DNA of 64,000 nucleotides from Bryum argenteum. Lineage: Eukaryota; Streptophyta; Bryopsida; Bryales; Bryaceae. The position numbers and the translations under genes are program-made. Shown in pieces: positions 1 through 10,558 of the stretch. Numbering within the stretch: position 1 is the stretch's first letter; every line of letters starts with the position of its first letter. The notes under the pieces were generated by a model. The model searched no databases and was not told the origin of the DNA. It saw nothing but the letters and a program-made list of their open reading frames with translations. The DNA is taken from assembly GCA_037043015.1 (NCBI GenBank), contig CM073331.1, positions 6,521,305 to 6,585,304 on the forward strand, read 5' to 3'.

Positions 1-9
1 CATAAACAA

Positions 10-1218
10 AGTCGCGCAGTGTGACTAGGTCCTCTAACTTTTGCTCGCATGTTGTTTTGCCGAAATACATGTTGTAATTCATGTTGTCTGCATGTCGTTG
101 CGATGCAGGGCAAACAGAGATTGTGTAAACCGCAGGAGTGGGGGATTGTTGAGCGGGACCGTTCCGGCAAGCTCCCGAGTTTACAGCCCGGAAAACCACC
201 TCAACCACCATCGGCTTCTAAGCCGCGAACAAGAAGGACGTCGATCGAGATGTCGGAAGAGCTGCAGGACGAGGAGATGTACTCAGACGAGGACATATAC
301 GGAACTGAAGACATTTTTCAGATGTCGGGAGACGAAGATGTGGCAGAGGAGGACGAGCAAGACGAGGAGCTCCCTACAGCAGATGCTCATGCACTCGCAA
401 TTTTGGAGGCTGAGAGGGAGCTTGCGAAGAAGGACCTCGAGGTCTTGAAGATGCGAGGTCCTAATGCCTTCATGGCATCCTCATCCGGGGGGTCAGCAGG
501 CTACGACCGGGACCAGAAGAGGAAGGGTCGGGCGAGGGCCGAGGTGAAGCCGACAGAGTCCTGCAAGCGCATCTGGGTCGAGGTGGATGCGACAGGCAAT
601 CCCACAGGGCTTCACCGGTCGAAGTTTTTTACAACTCTGCGAGGATACAGCAGGAACATCGACTTCAGCATCGACAACTACAAACTTCACGACAAGGCGA
701 TGCTCTTGGATATCAAAGCCCAGGTCGATGCCATCACCGAGTACCGTGGGGGGTTGGGAAGACTATCGGAGGAAGGCTTCCACAAGGTCATGATGGACCA
801 CTTGCGGATGAAGCGGTACCACACCAAGCAGATAATCCTCAAAGGTGGACGGTGCCCCCCCGGATGTCCGCCTCCGTTCTGGCACAATATGACTAAACTG
901 ATAAAGGAAGACCGAAAGAAGAAGGAGTCTGAGGCGCGGAAGGCAAGCCGCAGCAAGGTGCAGAAGAAGAGCCACGCAGGCCAATCAGAAGGAGAGGTGC
1001 GTGATAATTTGGTGAGAAATTTCTGTGCACAATTATCTCAGCTTGTCAAATGTATTCTAGGTATTCTTCCGTTGGCAGGTCTTTTTGCGTTCTTGCCTCA
1101 GAAGACCCCCTTGGTTCTATCATGTCTGCTCTCACATGTGTTGAATGTGACCAGTATTAGTCACGAACACAGTCGCAAGGTGTGACTAGGTCCTGTAACT
1201 TCTGCTGGCATGTTGTTT
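10..1218 (+). repeat. Imperfect 48-bp direct repeat pair (10-57 and 1171-1218)
   Basis: The segment AGTCGC..GTGTGACTAGGTCCT.TAACTT.TGCT.GCATGTTGTTT occurs at 10-57 and again at 1171-1218 with a handful of substitutions. Both copies carry the TGACTA core of the subterminal motif. The second copy lies in the intron after exon 1 of the TnpA-like gene, and the first lies just before that exon. A segmental duplication of intron sequence inside the transposon is the simplest explanation. Confidence 0.75.
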
Positions 1219-4088
1219 CGTGCAAGTACAGACTTCTGAGATTTTTCAGAATTGTTCTAGTTCTGTTGTTTGACTCACATCAATGCTCCGAAAGCTGCCG
1301 TTGTTCCAGGCACTAGAGCTCGAGCGGGATCCATCCCGTTTGGAGTTGGAGACCGAATTATAGCGGGAAAAGGGCGCATCGTCGAGGAAGCAAAAGTATC
1401 ACTCGTCGACAGTGTCCAACGTCTCACCCGCAGCTGAATGGCAACCCAAAGACGAATCTCCTTCTTCACGGAAGAGGGACGCCTTGGGATCGCGAGTTGA
1501 GAATCTAGAGGTTTTGATGCGATCCTTTGGTGGGCATGTTTGCCGCTCGCTTTGGAGCTTGGCCGCCCGGCCAAGCAGTGCAGGTGGCAACCGCTGCCAT
1601 AGCCGGGGAGGCGACCACCGACAACGACGGAAAAGACATTCCAACAGAGCAGAATGTAATGAACTCATTATCCTCTATCATCCCTAAACCGGCCTTAAAC
1701 ATTAACACTGTTGTCCGTAGTATCAGTCATACTTAGGAACAAAGTGACTAAAACCAATTATCAAAATCAGTCGCAAAATCTAAAATCAGTCACGAAATAG
1801 TGACTAAAAGTAGTCGTCTAATTCAGTCACTAGAATCACTCACGAAATCTACGAGGGGGGAGAATTTTGACTTCGTGATCTAGAATGCGACTAGAATTAG
1901 TCATATTCTTGTGACAGGTTTGTGTCACAATATCTTGGTGGGTGACTATTTTCAGTCTTGCTTTTTGAATTAATAACTAGAATCAGTCATCTACTTTCTG
2001 GGTTGTATGACTCACAGAAGTCACGTTTCGGACCCGCAGCGTTAGACTATTAGACTTCAGGTTAATGGAGAAAAATGCTTACGGACTCCGAGGTTGAATC
2101 TGGGTTTTATGAGTGCAGGTGTCTCTGATGGATGCATCCACAGAGTTGGACGACACCGAACTTCCTGCAGAAGGGAAGAAGGTCATGGAAGATTCCCCGG
2201 AGGCCCAGTCCAGGAAGAGGGCAAAAGGACATGAGGTCGATGTTTCTACTCCGAAGAAGGGGAAAGAAAAGGAGGTCGCGGAACGAAGCCCAAAGAGGGG
2301 CCATGGACAGAATGCAGTGGCGACCTCTGAATCGACCCCAAAGAGGGGTAAAGGAAAGGCGACTTGAAGTCTACCCCGAAGAAAGGCCCGACAAAATGCA
2401 GACTATACAGAAGAGCACTGCGTGTTTACCTCTCTCACTAGACGAGGACGGATTTCTGGCAGAAATCGAGGGGAAAACACCGGCCACAACGGAGTCTTTA
2501 CCGCCGAAGAAGAGCACGAGGAAGGTTCTTGACCTTGACGACCTCATCTGCATCACGCACGAAGAGGAGACACGATCGCAGAGATAGGCGCATTGCAGAA
2601 TTTGAGACATGCGAGATTACGCATGTCACACCAAAGACCGGCAAAGCAGACCTTACTCTCTACAAAGAAGTGCTATGCTTGCCACACCGGGACAAAGAAG
2701 AAGTGGCGAACGTCCCCATGGAGAAAGCCGCGCCCCGGTCAAGGCACCCACGGAGAAAAGGCTCGCTAATGAAGTGGACGCACCCAAAAAGAAGACTATT
2801 TTGCCATCAACGCCCCCGTCCAAAACTCGCTAAAAAAGAAAGCTAAGTCGATAGAAGGGAAAGGTACGGCGAAGGGGGCACAGCAGAGAAAGGGCACGTC
2901 GGCCACTTGTTGCAAAGACCACAATACCGCCCAAAGAAGTGAAGGGCATGACCTCATCGGCAAGGAAGGGCACAACGACCTCCGCGAGGAAGGGGGCGGC
3001 CACACGGCAACACCGAAGGCGGGTCTTGAGCCAAGCACAAGGAGCAAGAAACCCGCACAACCAACGAGAGGTTCTTGGCTCCGGTAGGCGAAAGTCACTG
3101 TCGAGAAGACGCAGGCTATCCGGGCGTTGGTAGCCCCCGCTGCTCTTCCAACTCGAACGCGTGCAAAGGTGGCGGCCTTCAAAAATCCAAGGACCTCAGC
3201 CAAGAAAGAGGAGAAGAACGAGAGGGGAGCTGAGGAAGAGGAGGTGGAAGACGAAGAGCAGGCCGAAGAGGACGAGGATGACGATGACGAGGAGGAGGAG
3301 GAAGACGGGGAGGAGGACGAGCCGCCCACGGAGTCCGATGTCAAGACAAGGATGCGGCGGAGAAGTCTGGTGCGAAGGATCCGCCTCCAAAGGCAACGAA
3401 GAAAACAGCAGCGGCAACGAAGACGAACCGGAGAACCACCGATCCGCCGAAGGTAAGTTTGCATCAATAAGTGACAACATGTTGTCAGAGAATTTAGATA
3501 ATGTGACTAAAATTAATCACATTTCATTGCAAATGTAACTAGCCTCAGTCACGAATTGTTACAGTCATAAAAAATGCAACTAATACTAATCACTGGAGTT
3601 ACAAGAGGACTAGGACTCAGCAAGTCTAGGTGGTGATCGTTTGGGCACGTGCGTAGCCGAGAGTGAATCAGGCACGAGGTTGTCAATTCACTGCAGAACA
3701 CTATGACTGAATCTGCCATACCTTGAGTTTGAAGCAGAACACTATGACTAATGTTATCGCTATGGCGTGTGAGCAGGATCATGTATTGGCTCTGCATGAC
3801 TTAGTGTACATCATGGCCGTGGAGAACGACATTGTGAAGCATGTCGGAAATGGGGAGGTGCGCAGTCTAGGAGGCCCTCGAGCCAAACACCAGGGGCAGC
3901 CCATTCCGGAGGGCATAGCAAAGGTCCTTCTTATTGAGTGTCTAGACGACTCCTACCCATTGTATCACCCACACACGAATTGCACTCCTCCGAAGACTTT
4001 GCTGAAGGAGGTGGGGGTGCATGAAATTATGTGGCCGAAGGCGTCGTTGCGATATAGACCGCGTTCCCCCATCCCGCCGCTTCGATGA
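49..4088 (+). pseudogene. CACTA TnpA-like / plant Transposase_24-type protein gene, spliced and frameshifted
   Basis: Exon 1 (49-996) ends at a good donor (GAG|GTGCGT) and joins in phase 0 to an exon starting at 2119 after a TGAGTGCAG acceptor. Exon 1 encodes an acidic stretch, then a domain ending in motifs like KESEARKASRSKVQKKSHAG. This resembles the plant Transposase_24 motif with the pattern KNKANRxKxxxPHxxGS. Exon 2 contains repeated SPKRG/TPKRG basic units (probable nuclear or DNA-binding tails). It then breaks frame near 2350 and again near 3345, inside an acidic tract, before a donor at 3453. The last piece (about 3738-4088) has a pattern GG..HGxP...V.....LP.P...L.EA.G..V.WP, like the C-terminal domain of plant En/Spm-associated proteins (DUF8039-like). 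I infer a decayed DNA-binding transposition protein. The domain names come from remembered family patterns, not a search. Confidence 0.6.
1730..2060. repeat. Internal block of TGACT/AGTCA motifs in the intron of the CACTA gene
   Basis: About a dozen TGACTA or AGTCAC-type hexamers occur in both orientations within 330 bp. A clean inverted pair is GACTA-gaat-TAGTC at 1889-1902. The block lies in the intron between the exons ending at 996 and starting at 2119. The motif is the same as in the subterminal array at 4120-5062. Confidence 0.7.
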
Positions 4089-4119
4089 TACGGGTCTGCA
4101 GTTAGGAAGTAACTCATTC

Positions 4120-5062
4120 CATTTTCTGAGTCTTAGTCATTTTTTAGTATCTGTGACTGTGTTTAGTCATCTAGCAGTCTGACTATTAAGCGTCGCCGTG
4201 CGACCAGAGTATAGACTAGTCCTAGTCACAAAACGGACAAGATGTGACAACAACTGATCAGAGGTTGTCAATAGTAAGACTAATTACAGTCACCGGAATA
4301 AAACATGTGATTGCATTCGATTAAGATTCCAGCACCGATGTGACTAGACTTAGTCTCAAAATGTACAAGGTGTGACTATAAGTAATCACATCTCATCGAC
4401 AATATGACTATTTTCAGTAACGGAAGCAACAAGATGTGACTGCATTCAATCACGATTCATCATGTGTATGACTAGACTCAGTCCCATACTTCCGATAATC
4501 TGACTAGTACTCATCATAATTATAACTGAACACAACTCCCCATAGTCAGGGATTACTGCAGATATGACTATACGCTGTCACATGCTGTGCCGCCTATAAA
4601 CTATAACCTCCAAATGTGACTATATAGGGTCACCGATTGGAACATAGATGACATGTGTGTGACACACACATACACAAAATGACTCCGCTCTGTCGGATTT
4701 ATCCGACTGCGCTTAGTTACATACATGTGGTTTTCCCGGAAGTGACTCTCGGGTGTGATACGATCGTGTCACAGCTATTTGTGTGACTGAGAGTAGTCAC
4801 ATTCATGAAAAATGTAACTAAGAACCTCAGCCCATATCACCAAACCGCTAGTCACAAATAAAAAGTGATCGGTTTTTAACAATGACAACATTCAGTCACT
4901 TTTTCCGGCCACAAAGTAACAGAGTTTAGTCACATAATTCAGGTGCCATCGGGCAGCCCAAAACGAGGTCCCTAAAAAGTCAATGGGAACAGCCCTGGGA
5001 ACATCCCGTAGTCACATATGCAATGTCCCGAGCGACTCAATGTTCACCACACATCATAGTCA
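4120..5062. repeat. CACTA subterminal array of TGACTA...TAGTCA motifs
   Basis: Roughly 940 bp carry a TGACT or AGTCA pentamer every 15-40 bp in alternating orientation. Examples are TGACTAGACTCAGTC at 4468-4482 and TGACTGAGAGTAGTCAC at 4784-4800. The array resumes on the far side of the inserted solo LTR (8512-8590), just before the terminal repeat. In En/Spm such subterminal repeats are binding sites for TnpA. I infer the same role here, with the TnpA-like gene at 49-4088 as the partner. No gene is present in this stretch. Confidence 0.75.
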
Positions 5063-5602
5063 CTGTCGGACCCCGTTTTTTCAATTTTTGTCCATTATGT
5101 TCTAATGCGCATTAAGAATAAGTATAGTGTTTAGAATCCGACCTAGGTTTTTGTTAAACCGTATACTATAAGGCAATTACGTTTTTACAAATAAAGGACT
5201 TAGCTAAAATCTAGTTTGTGTTAAGTAGGACGGATTTGCCAATCCGTACTCTGTCCCCGTACGGCTAGGACGTGCTGTCAGAGGACGGATTAGGAGTTAT
5301 GATGGTAGGTGAAGGACGGAGTGGCGAAGAATTTAATAATGGCAAGAAATCTAGAAGGCGGCCCCGTACGGGGAAGTACAATGATGGCGGCGGACCATGT
5401 CATGATGGTCGGACTTAACTCCGGCCACCTCGATATAAGGCAACCCGTCCGCCCTTGTCGTCACCTGCCTCCTCGTTTTCTGCGCCTCTTGTCGTTTTGC
5501 GCGCCTGCTCTCCGTCTTTCCGCCTTCCGTCCTTGGCTGCGATCCGGCCCACTGGCCGACCTCAGCCCGGCGACACTCTACTTTCTCGCGCACTTTTTTC
5601 CG

Positions 5603-7099
5603 ATGGCCGGGACGGCTTCCACTTCCGCGCAGGAGCCAGAGGAGCTGAAGATCTCCATCAAGCTCGTGCTGCCGTGTATTCCGCTCGATGACACGGAGAA
5701 GAAGACGTTGACGGAAGACCTCGAGCGGATGGGGTTAGCCGGCCTGCTGGATACGCCCTGGGGTTTGCGCGACGCGGAGATGGTGCGCGAGATCAAGGTC
5801 GGCGCGCCAAACCAGTTCGAGGGGACGGTTAGAGGGAAGCCGGCTTCCTGGACGGCCGAGCACTGGAGAGCGGTTTACGGCCTGACCGTAAACAACGGGG
5901 TAGGGTTATGCGGCCGGAAACACAAGTGGGCGAAGAAGGCGTTCCACGGGGATCCGCACAAGAACAACGGCTACTCCATCGAAGACTGCAGGAATCCGAG
6001 GGAGCGCGCCGTCATCAAGTTCTTGGCGCCGATAATTCACGGGGAGAAGCCGCACCGGATCACCGTACGGCTGGCGAACACCGTCCTGGGCTCGTTGCGC
6101 GGAGAAAGGGAGACGGATTGGGGGATGATCATCCGCGACTTGGTCGCCCGGCTCGCGGAGAATGTAGGTAAAACCCGTCCTAGCCCCATCACTCCTTTCC
6201 TTTACCATCTGTACAAGAAGGAGGAGGTGCTGACGGAGGAGGAGGAGTCACTCTACGAAGTCGCGCTGTCTTCACAAAACAACGGCGTGTTCGAGTCGGA
6301 GGAGACTACGGATAGCAAGGCCGTATACTCGGACGAAGAGGAGGACGAGGTCGGATCAGATGAAGGGGACGCCCCACCCGACGCACCAGAGGAGCCGGCC
6401 CCGGAGGCAACTCCACCCCGAGCGCGTCCAGAGGTAATTATCCTTCCGTCCCCGTCCCCTCCCACGAATCCGACCGAGGCCGGAACGCAGACTGAGAGAG
6501 GCCAGCCTTCGAGGCCGGAGGATGAAGGGGAAGTTACGGCCGACTGGGAGAACCCCATGAATCCGAACGACCCCCGACTTCCCCCACTTCTCAGTCCGTC
6601 CGCCAACCATCCGGATCCCATGAGGCGAGCGTGGTATCACTTCACGGAAGCCAGATGCCAGTACTTCGCCTACCAAGAGCTGATTGCAAAGATGTGCCGG
6701 GAATTTGAAGTAAAGACGTTGCTGGAGGTCAAGACGAAGTGGGATTCCAAGCCGGACGCGGAGCAATTCCGACAAATGGAGAAGCAAGTGACCAAGTTGG
6801 TCCTGGAGAATAGACGGCTTCGGGAGACGGTCAGGAGAAGAGAAGAGGAGCTCCTGGTCGGAAGACAGGCCGTAATCACAGCCAACGAGCAGGTCGTAAA
6901 GCTCGTGGAGATCTGCGAGGTTCCGGCCGAGGTGCTGCAGAGGGCAAACTTGTTCGAGGCCGGAATCTTGGAGTCGGAAGTCTTCAAGGCGGATGCGTTC
7001 AAGAAGTTCCTGTTGGCGGCGAAGACGTACGCCACGAAGGTGGAGAAGAGCAACGCTGAAGTCAAGTCTTTGCTTTCGACGCCGCACGGGAGCAGATGA
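5603..7099 (+). CDS. LTR-encoded protein of unknown family, solo-LTR copy
   Basis: The chosen ATG (5603, protein start MAGTAS) matches the MAGERAS start of the homologous ORF in the 4.9-kb LTRs, so the 98 open codons upstream are probably not used. The 498-residue protein has three parts. An N-terminal conserved domain of about 210 residues includes RMGLAG, an EHWRAVYG block, EDCRNPRER, FLAPI, EKP, and a WG...R..A block ending YHLY. An acidic, proline-rich linker follows (about 215-340). A charged, probably coiled-coil C-terminal part comes last (about 345-490). The same order is seen in the 4.9-kb LTR protein. I do not recognise the family. It is not a canonical Gag: there is no zinc knuckle and no Retrotrans_gag motif. 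The frame breaks near 7080, and coding character continues to 7523 in other frames. Confidence 0.7.
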   Translation: MAGTASTSAQEPEELKISIKLVLPCIPLDDTEKKTLTEDLERMGLAGLLDTPWGLRDAEMVREIKVGAPNQFEGTVRGKPASWTAEHWRAVYGLTVNNGVGLCGRKHKWAKKAFHGDPHKNNGYSIEDCRNPRERAVIKFLAPIIHGEKPHRITVRLANTVLGSLRGERETDWGMIIRDLVARLAENVGKTRPSPITPFLYHLYKKEEVLTEEEESLYEVALSSQNNGVFESEETTDSKAVYSDEEEDEVGSDEGDAPPDAPEEPAPEATPPRARPEVIILPSPSPPTNPTEAGTQTERGQPSRPEDEGEVTADWENPMNPNDPRLPPLLSPSANHPDPMRRAWYHFTEARCQYFAYQELIAKMCREFEVKTLLEVKTKWDSKPDAEQFRQMEKQVTKLVLENRRLRETVRRREEELLVGRQAVITANEQVVKLVEICEVPAEVLQRANLFEAGILESEVFKADAFKKFLLAAKTYATKVEKSNAEVKSLLSTPHGSR

Positions 7100-7523
7100 T
7101 GAAGGAGGTAGTGATGCCGGCCTTCACTTCTACTCCGGCCAAGACCCCGCGGCCGGATCAGGCCGAGACGGAAGCCGGACCGTCGATCCGACCGACCCAA
7201 ATGGCAAGGCGAAGGTGAAGACGGAGTCGGATGCACCCGTCCCAGCCCCAACAGACTCGCCGGCCAAGAACACGCGCACAACAAAGAGGAAGCTTACGGC
7301 CGAGGAGTACGAGAGGTCCCCCGGAGCCCAGAAGTTACACGACCTCGGCCTCGAGCATTCCGAAGAGGAGGAGTTGAAGAGCGGAGACGAGACTAACTCC
7401 AGCGAGGACGAGTACGTGCTCACCGAGACGGGCAAGAGGGTGAAGGCAGGACGTATCGCAGCCGACGCCACCAAGCGGCGAAGCATGGAGTTAGTTCGCG
7501 GAAGAAGAGGTAGGACGTCTTAG
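7100..7523 (+). pseudogene. Frameshifted C-terminal tail of the solo-LTR-encoded protein
   Basis: Downstream of the stop at 7099 the coding pattern continues. One frame gives AFDAAREQMMKEVV from about 7077. A second frame from about 7190 gives a basic-acidic tail ending at 7521 with KRVKAGRIAADATKRR, which resembles a bipartite nuclear localisation signal. At least two small indels therefore separate it from the main ORF. Without them the protein would be about 640 residues. Confidence 0.5.
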
Positions 7524-8511
7524 AGGACGGTGTCACAGACGGACGGTTGGGGGGTTAGGAGGCCGGATTGGTATCCGTCCTAGGCGATATAGTATCTTCT
7601 TTTTGAGGAATGCGCGTGCTTTTTTGAGGAGTAGGCACAGTAGGCGGCGCCGCAATCCGATTAGGGATCTAAGTCGTTGACTTAGAAGTACTTATAGGTG
7701 GGAGTTTTGTCCACGAACATTCCTTGCTTGAGTGCTAATCGAACCTTCTTATGCGCATATTCGGTGTGATCATTTCCCTGTCTCCTTTTCAGTTGAGTGC
7801 TTGGAAAGCCGGATCTACTTGTGTGTGTTGTGAGTTGGGAGTTAGGAATCCGGATTCTTTGTTAGATCGTTTCTGTGGAGTTGAAGTCGGGTTGGGCGTA
7901 TTCTTGAGTGCCTTGTGTCTTGAACGGTCTAGGTGTGCGAGAGAGGGAAGCTGCTGTGGTAAACACTTACGGTGCGGGAGGTTACGGGAGTATAGTGTGT
8001 GAGGACGGATTCCAATCCGGCCTCCAGCTGCCACAGACTTGGGTTCCTCTGTTGTCTCAGAGGACGGATTAAGCGCAATACGTGACCAGAATACGTGTAG
8101 ACGTCTTCTAGCCGGATTCGGAGCTCTTGGAATCTGTCATTGTAGTAAGGGTGATAGGGTAACCAGGACGGCCTACGTGACCTGCTAGTTCGGACGGATA
8201 GGACGGATTAGTTGTGAGGACGTAATGTGTGCCTTAGTGTGTGTGTGTGTGTAAAGTCTAAGTGTGGAAGTTTCCGCCACGGTAAACATAAGGGAAAGAG
8301 TCTTTGTGCATCCCCTCTTGCAAAGGGATACCCTTGCCCTGCAAGGCTAAAACATAAGTTGGGACTAGGAAACGTTGGTGGGTTTGGTTGTTTTAGCACT
8401 ACTTGTCTTGGTCACTTCACAGAATCCCTGGAACGATACACGAGTCACCTGAACACGGGTTTTACACCAATAAACGTGTAAGGGAAGATAAAGTGAATAC
8501 ATGGCATCCGA
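7524..8511 (+). other. Non-coding 3' part of the solo LTR
   Basis: No gene is visible. The segment holds several copies of AGGACGGATT (also near 5220-5300), a (GT)n run at 8238-8253, and AATAAA at 8469-8474 as a possible polyadenylation signal about 40 bp before the LTR end. A TG-rich tract lies at a comparable place after the ORF in the 4.9-kb LTR, supporting common ancestry. Confidence 0.5.
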
Positions 8512-8611
8512 CAGTCACCTCAGTCACAAACACATCCAGGCCCAAAAAGGCCATTTGTTATGATTTTCAGTCATAGTGGCCAGTCACACTACCCCGTGTT
8601 TTCTAGTAGTG

Positions 8612-9808
8612 TCCGGGCAAGGAGGACGACTCGCTCTCCACGAACCCCAGGACTCGTCCCGACTTCCTCCGGTGCAGGAGGGGAGCCTCCTCTCCCTCAC
8701 TGTCGTTTCCGTGCACCGGCCTGAGGGGTGGTGGCGAGACAACTACGGGAGTCGGAGGGGTCGCCATGGCGACCGGGGAGTCTTCCTCCGGTCCGAACAA
8801 AATGGGACCCGGATGGCTCGGCCCGGTGGCAGCCACACTCCGGGTTGCCATCCGGTGAGTGGGGGCCGGCCGGGGTGGAGTGCCTCCCTCCGGGAGGGGT
8901 AGCTGAGCTGCTTCTCTCAGTCTAAGGGTAGCCACTCCTCCTGTGCTGGATCCTGGTGCCCCACCCTCTCCGGGTTGAGGTGCTGCCCCTGTCCGTCGAG
9001 GTCTCTGCTCCCCTGGACCCGGTGGTCCTGGTGGAGCTGGTGGCGGAGGCGGTGGGAGTGCTCCGGCTCCGGGGTTAGCCACCCTAGGGAGGAACTTGGC
9101 TGCGGCGGGGACTCCGTCTCCGGGAATCTCCTCTCCTGGAAACATGTCCCTCCTCTTCTCCATGAGCATTCGGAGGTGCGTGATCTCCCCAGGGTGCAGG
9201 CATTCGTACTGTGCGTACAAATGGTACATGTACGGCGCCAGGGGGCACCCCTTTGCACTGGTGGTCTTCTTCGCTGCGCGGGTAACCACCTCCTCGAGGA
9301 TATGTCCCCACCCTATCTGCCTCCTGCCCAGGTAAGACTCCATGATCGCCTTCAGGAGCCGGTTCGACACTGTCTGTGGCTTCTCCGGGTTCAGGATCGG
9401 AACTAGAAATCGGAGAAGGCGTCGCTCCCTCGCATTCACGCAGTCCTCCACCCGGAATCCATCATGCTCGTGTGCCGGGTTGTGGAACTTCCCGATCAGG
9501 GAGGGGTCGTTCCTCACCTAAATGTATCCGGTGGGGGAGTCCGGGAAGCCATAGGTCGCTCTCCAGCAAGCCTCCTGCCAGAAGTGCGGCTTGGCTCGGA
9601 CAGGATTGTCTGCAAAGGTCGGTGGATCCTGTCCGGACGCGGCCTCCTCAATGATCTCTGCATCCTCCACGTTCCAGGGCACCCAATACAACCCCGCGCA
9701 CCCCATCCGTGTGAGATCCTGCACCAACTATGCTCGGGCATCCTCCGCCATCGGAATGCCAGCCTGGATGATCTTACTCCGGGTTCGCGAAGCTCGCTCT
9801 CCGGCCAT
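8612..9808 (-). pseudogene. LTR-encoded protein of unknown family, 3' LTR copy of element A (truncated)
   Basis: The ATG at 9808 gives MAGERASRTR. The frame stays open through the same conserved blocks as the solo-LTR protein (LTRMGCAG, EDCVNARER, FLVPI, EKP, WG, YHLY) and then a proline-rich linker, until the CACTA element cuts it at 8612. Two in-frame TAG codons occur, just before LVQDLTRMG and just before VRNDPSL. Both fit a CAG-to-TAG change, and both are also present in the 5' LTR copy, so they predate this insertion. The first 400 residues otherwise have no frameshift. Function is unknown. Confidence 0.6.
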
Positions 9809-10503
9809 GGTTCCGTACTCTCCTTCTCCGGGCTATGGCGTACAGGACGGCCGCGTGGAGCAGGGGCGTGCGTGCACGAATCGCGGGAGCAGAAGCGTCT
9901 GCGAGGAGCACGAAAACCGAGGAGGAGCAAAAGGAGGGCAACGGCCAAAATTGGGCCGCTAAAGACAACGGAGTGGGGAGGTGGATGGCGGTGCAGCATT
10001 AATCACGGGCTTTTGTCAGCCCGGGACTGTCGGCGCCGCCGCCAGGGTTTTCCCCGCCCAACCCGTTCGTGGCTACCGACCCGGCCGCTGCCTTCCCCGG
10101 TCTTCGACAACCGACCGGGCCTCAACCGGTCGAGCCATACCCGGCTGACCATACCCGGTTGAGGTATACCCGGTTGGGGCAGCCCTTTCCCGGGTAGGAG
10201 TCAACCCGCAAAGAGCCGCTACGCGTTATCCGGGTCCGCAGCGGGCCGACTGGATACGAGTAGGCAGGACCCTAGCTCGAGAACAGGAGATACAAAGCAA
10301 AAGAAAATTCAAAAAGGTAGTACTACCCTACCCCGTCCACTAAGCCTAAGGATGCTCCTGGGTGGGCAGGTTCCTGGCCGAGCTAACCTTACCCGGTCAT
10401 TACCCGGGTAGGCCAGGATATGGGCGTTTATTTCTCCTAATTAGCTATTACTAACCGCTATCCGGACTCACTTGGGCAAAAAACGAAAAAATTAGGTTTG
10501 ACA
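8612..10503 (-). repeat. 3' LTR of element A, truncated by the CACTA insertion
   Basis: The LTR starts TGTCAAACC (minus strand) at 10503. It matches 21472-19594 nearly base for base, except for a roughly 520-bp patch of small indels in the right copy. It stops at 8612, where the CACTA terminal repeat begins. The rest should lie left of the window, beyond the CACTA element. Confidence 0.9.
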
Positions 10504-10522
10504 TTACACCTTTTTTTTTGTG
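10504..10522 (-). promoter_or_regulatory. Polypurine tract of element A
   Basis: Directly upstream (minus strand) of the 3' LTR the sequence reads AAAAAAAAAGGTGTAA before TGTCAAACC. An A/G-rich run abutting the LTR is the usual plus-strand primer site. Confidence 0.55.
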
Positions 10523-10558
10523 AGCGTCCTCGCGAACTCTCCGCCCCTGTAACTCCGG

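Larger units (their letters stand above)
5063..8511 (+). mobile_element. Solo LTR (Ty3-type) carrying an internal ORF
   Basis: The element begins TGTCGGA at 5063 and ends TCCGACA at 8511, a perfect 7-bp terminal inverted repeat of the TG...CA type. It is flanked on both sides by GTCAC (5058-5062 and 8512-8516), a 5-bp duplication diagnostic of LTR-retroelement integration. No second copy of either end lies inside, so the 3.45-kb unit is one LTR rather than a full element. Its start (TGTCGGACCCCGTTTTTTC) resembles the start of the 4.9-kb LTR of the neighbouring Ty3 element (TGTCAAACCTCATTTTTTC), and both carry homologous ORFs at similar offsets. It inserted into the CACTA subterminal array after that array existed. 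Confidence 0.85.
1..8611 (+). mobile_element. CACTA (En/Spm) DNA transposon, left end outside window
   Basis: The right end is seen directly. Positions 8599-8611 read TTTTCTAGTAGTG, whose complement CACTACTAGAAAA is the classic CACTA terminal inverted repeat. Immediately outward the sequence becomes that of an LTR that is uninterrupted at 19590-20780, so the boundary is exact. The interior carries a TnpA-like gene and a dense array of short TGACT/AGTCA motifs toward the right end, both typical of En/Spm elements. The catalytic TnpD gene is not present and would lie left of the window. A solo LTR has inserted at 5063-8511. The 3-bp target duplication cannot be confirmed because the left end is missing. 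Confidence 0.85.

Noticed and set aside
3190..3350. Long Ser/Cys-rich minus-strand ORF (2796-3467)
   Set aside because: It is the antisense of an acidic Glu/Asp tract in the CACTA gene; runs of GAG/GAC read as serine codons on the other strand.
1730..5062. CRISPR-like spaced repeats
   Set aside because: The motifs are short (5-7 bp), alternate in orientation and have irregular spacing in a plant CACTA element.
5309..5602. N-terminal extension of the solo-LTR ORF back to 5309
   Set aside because: The homologous ORF begins MAG at the position equivalent to 5603, and the extension has no counterpart.
8229..8254. GT microsatellite as a regulatory site
   Set aside because: It is a simple repeat with no further evidence of function, although a TG-rich run occurs in a similar place in the other LTR.
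5063..8511. Full-length LTR retrotransposon or TIR DNA transposon
   Set aside because: No internal LTR copy, primer site or pol is present. The 5-bp duplication and TG...CA ends favour a solo LTR over a DNA transposon.
9514..9999. 161-codon minus-strand ORF starting MLHRHPPPHSV
   Set aside because: It is out of frame with the conserved LTR protein and overlaps it; there is no support from the homologous solo LTR.
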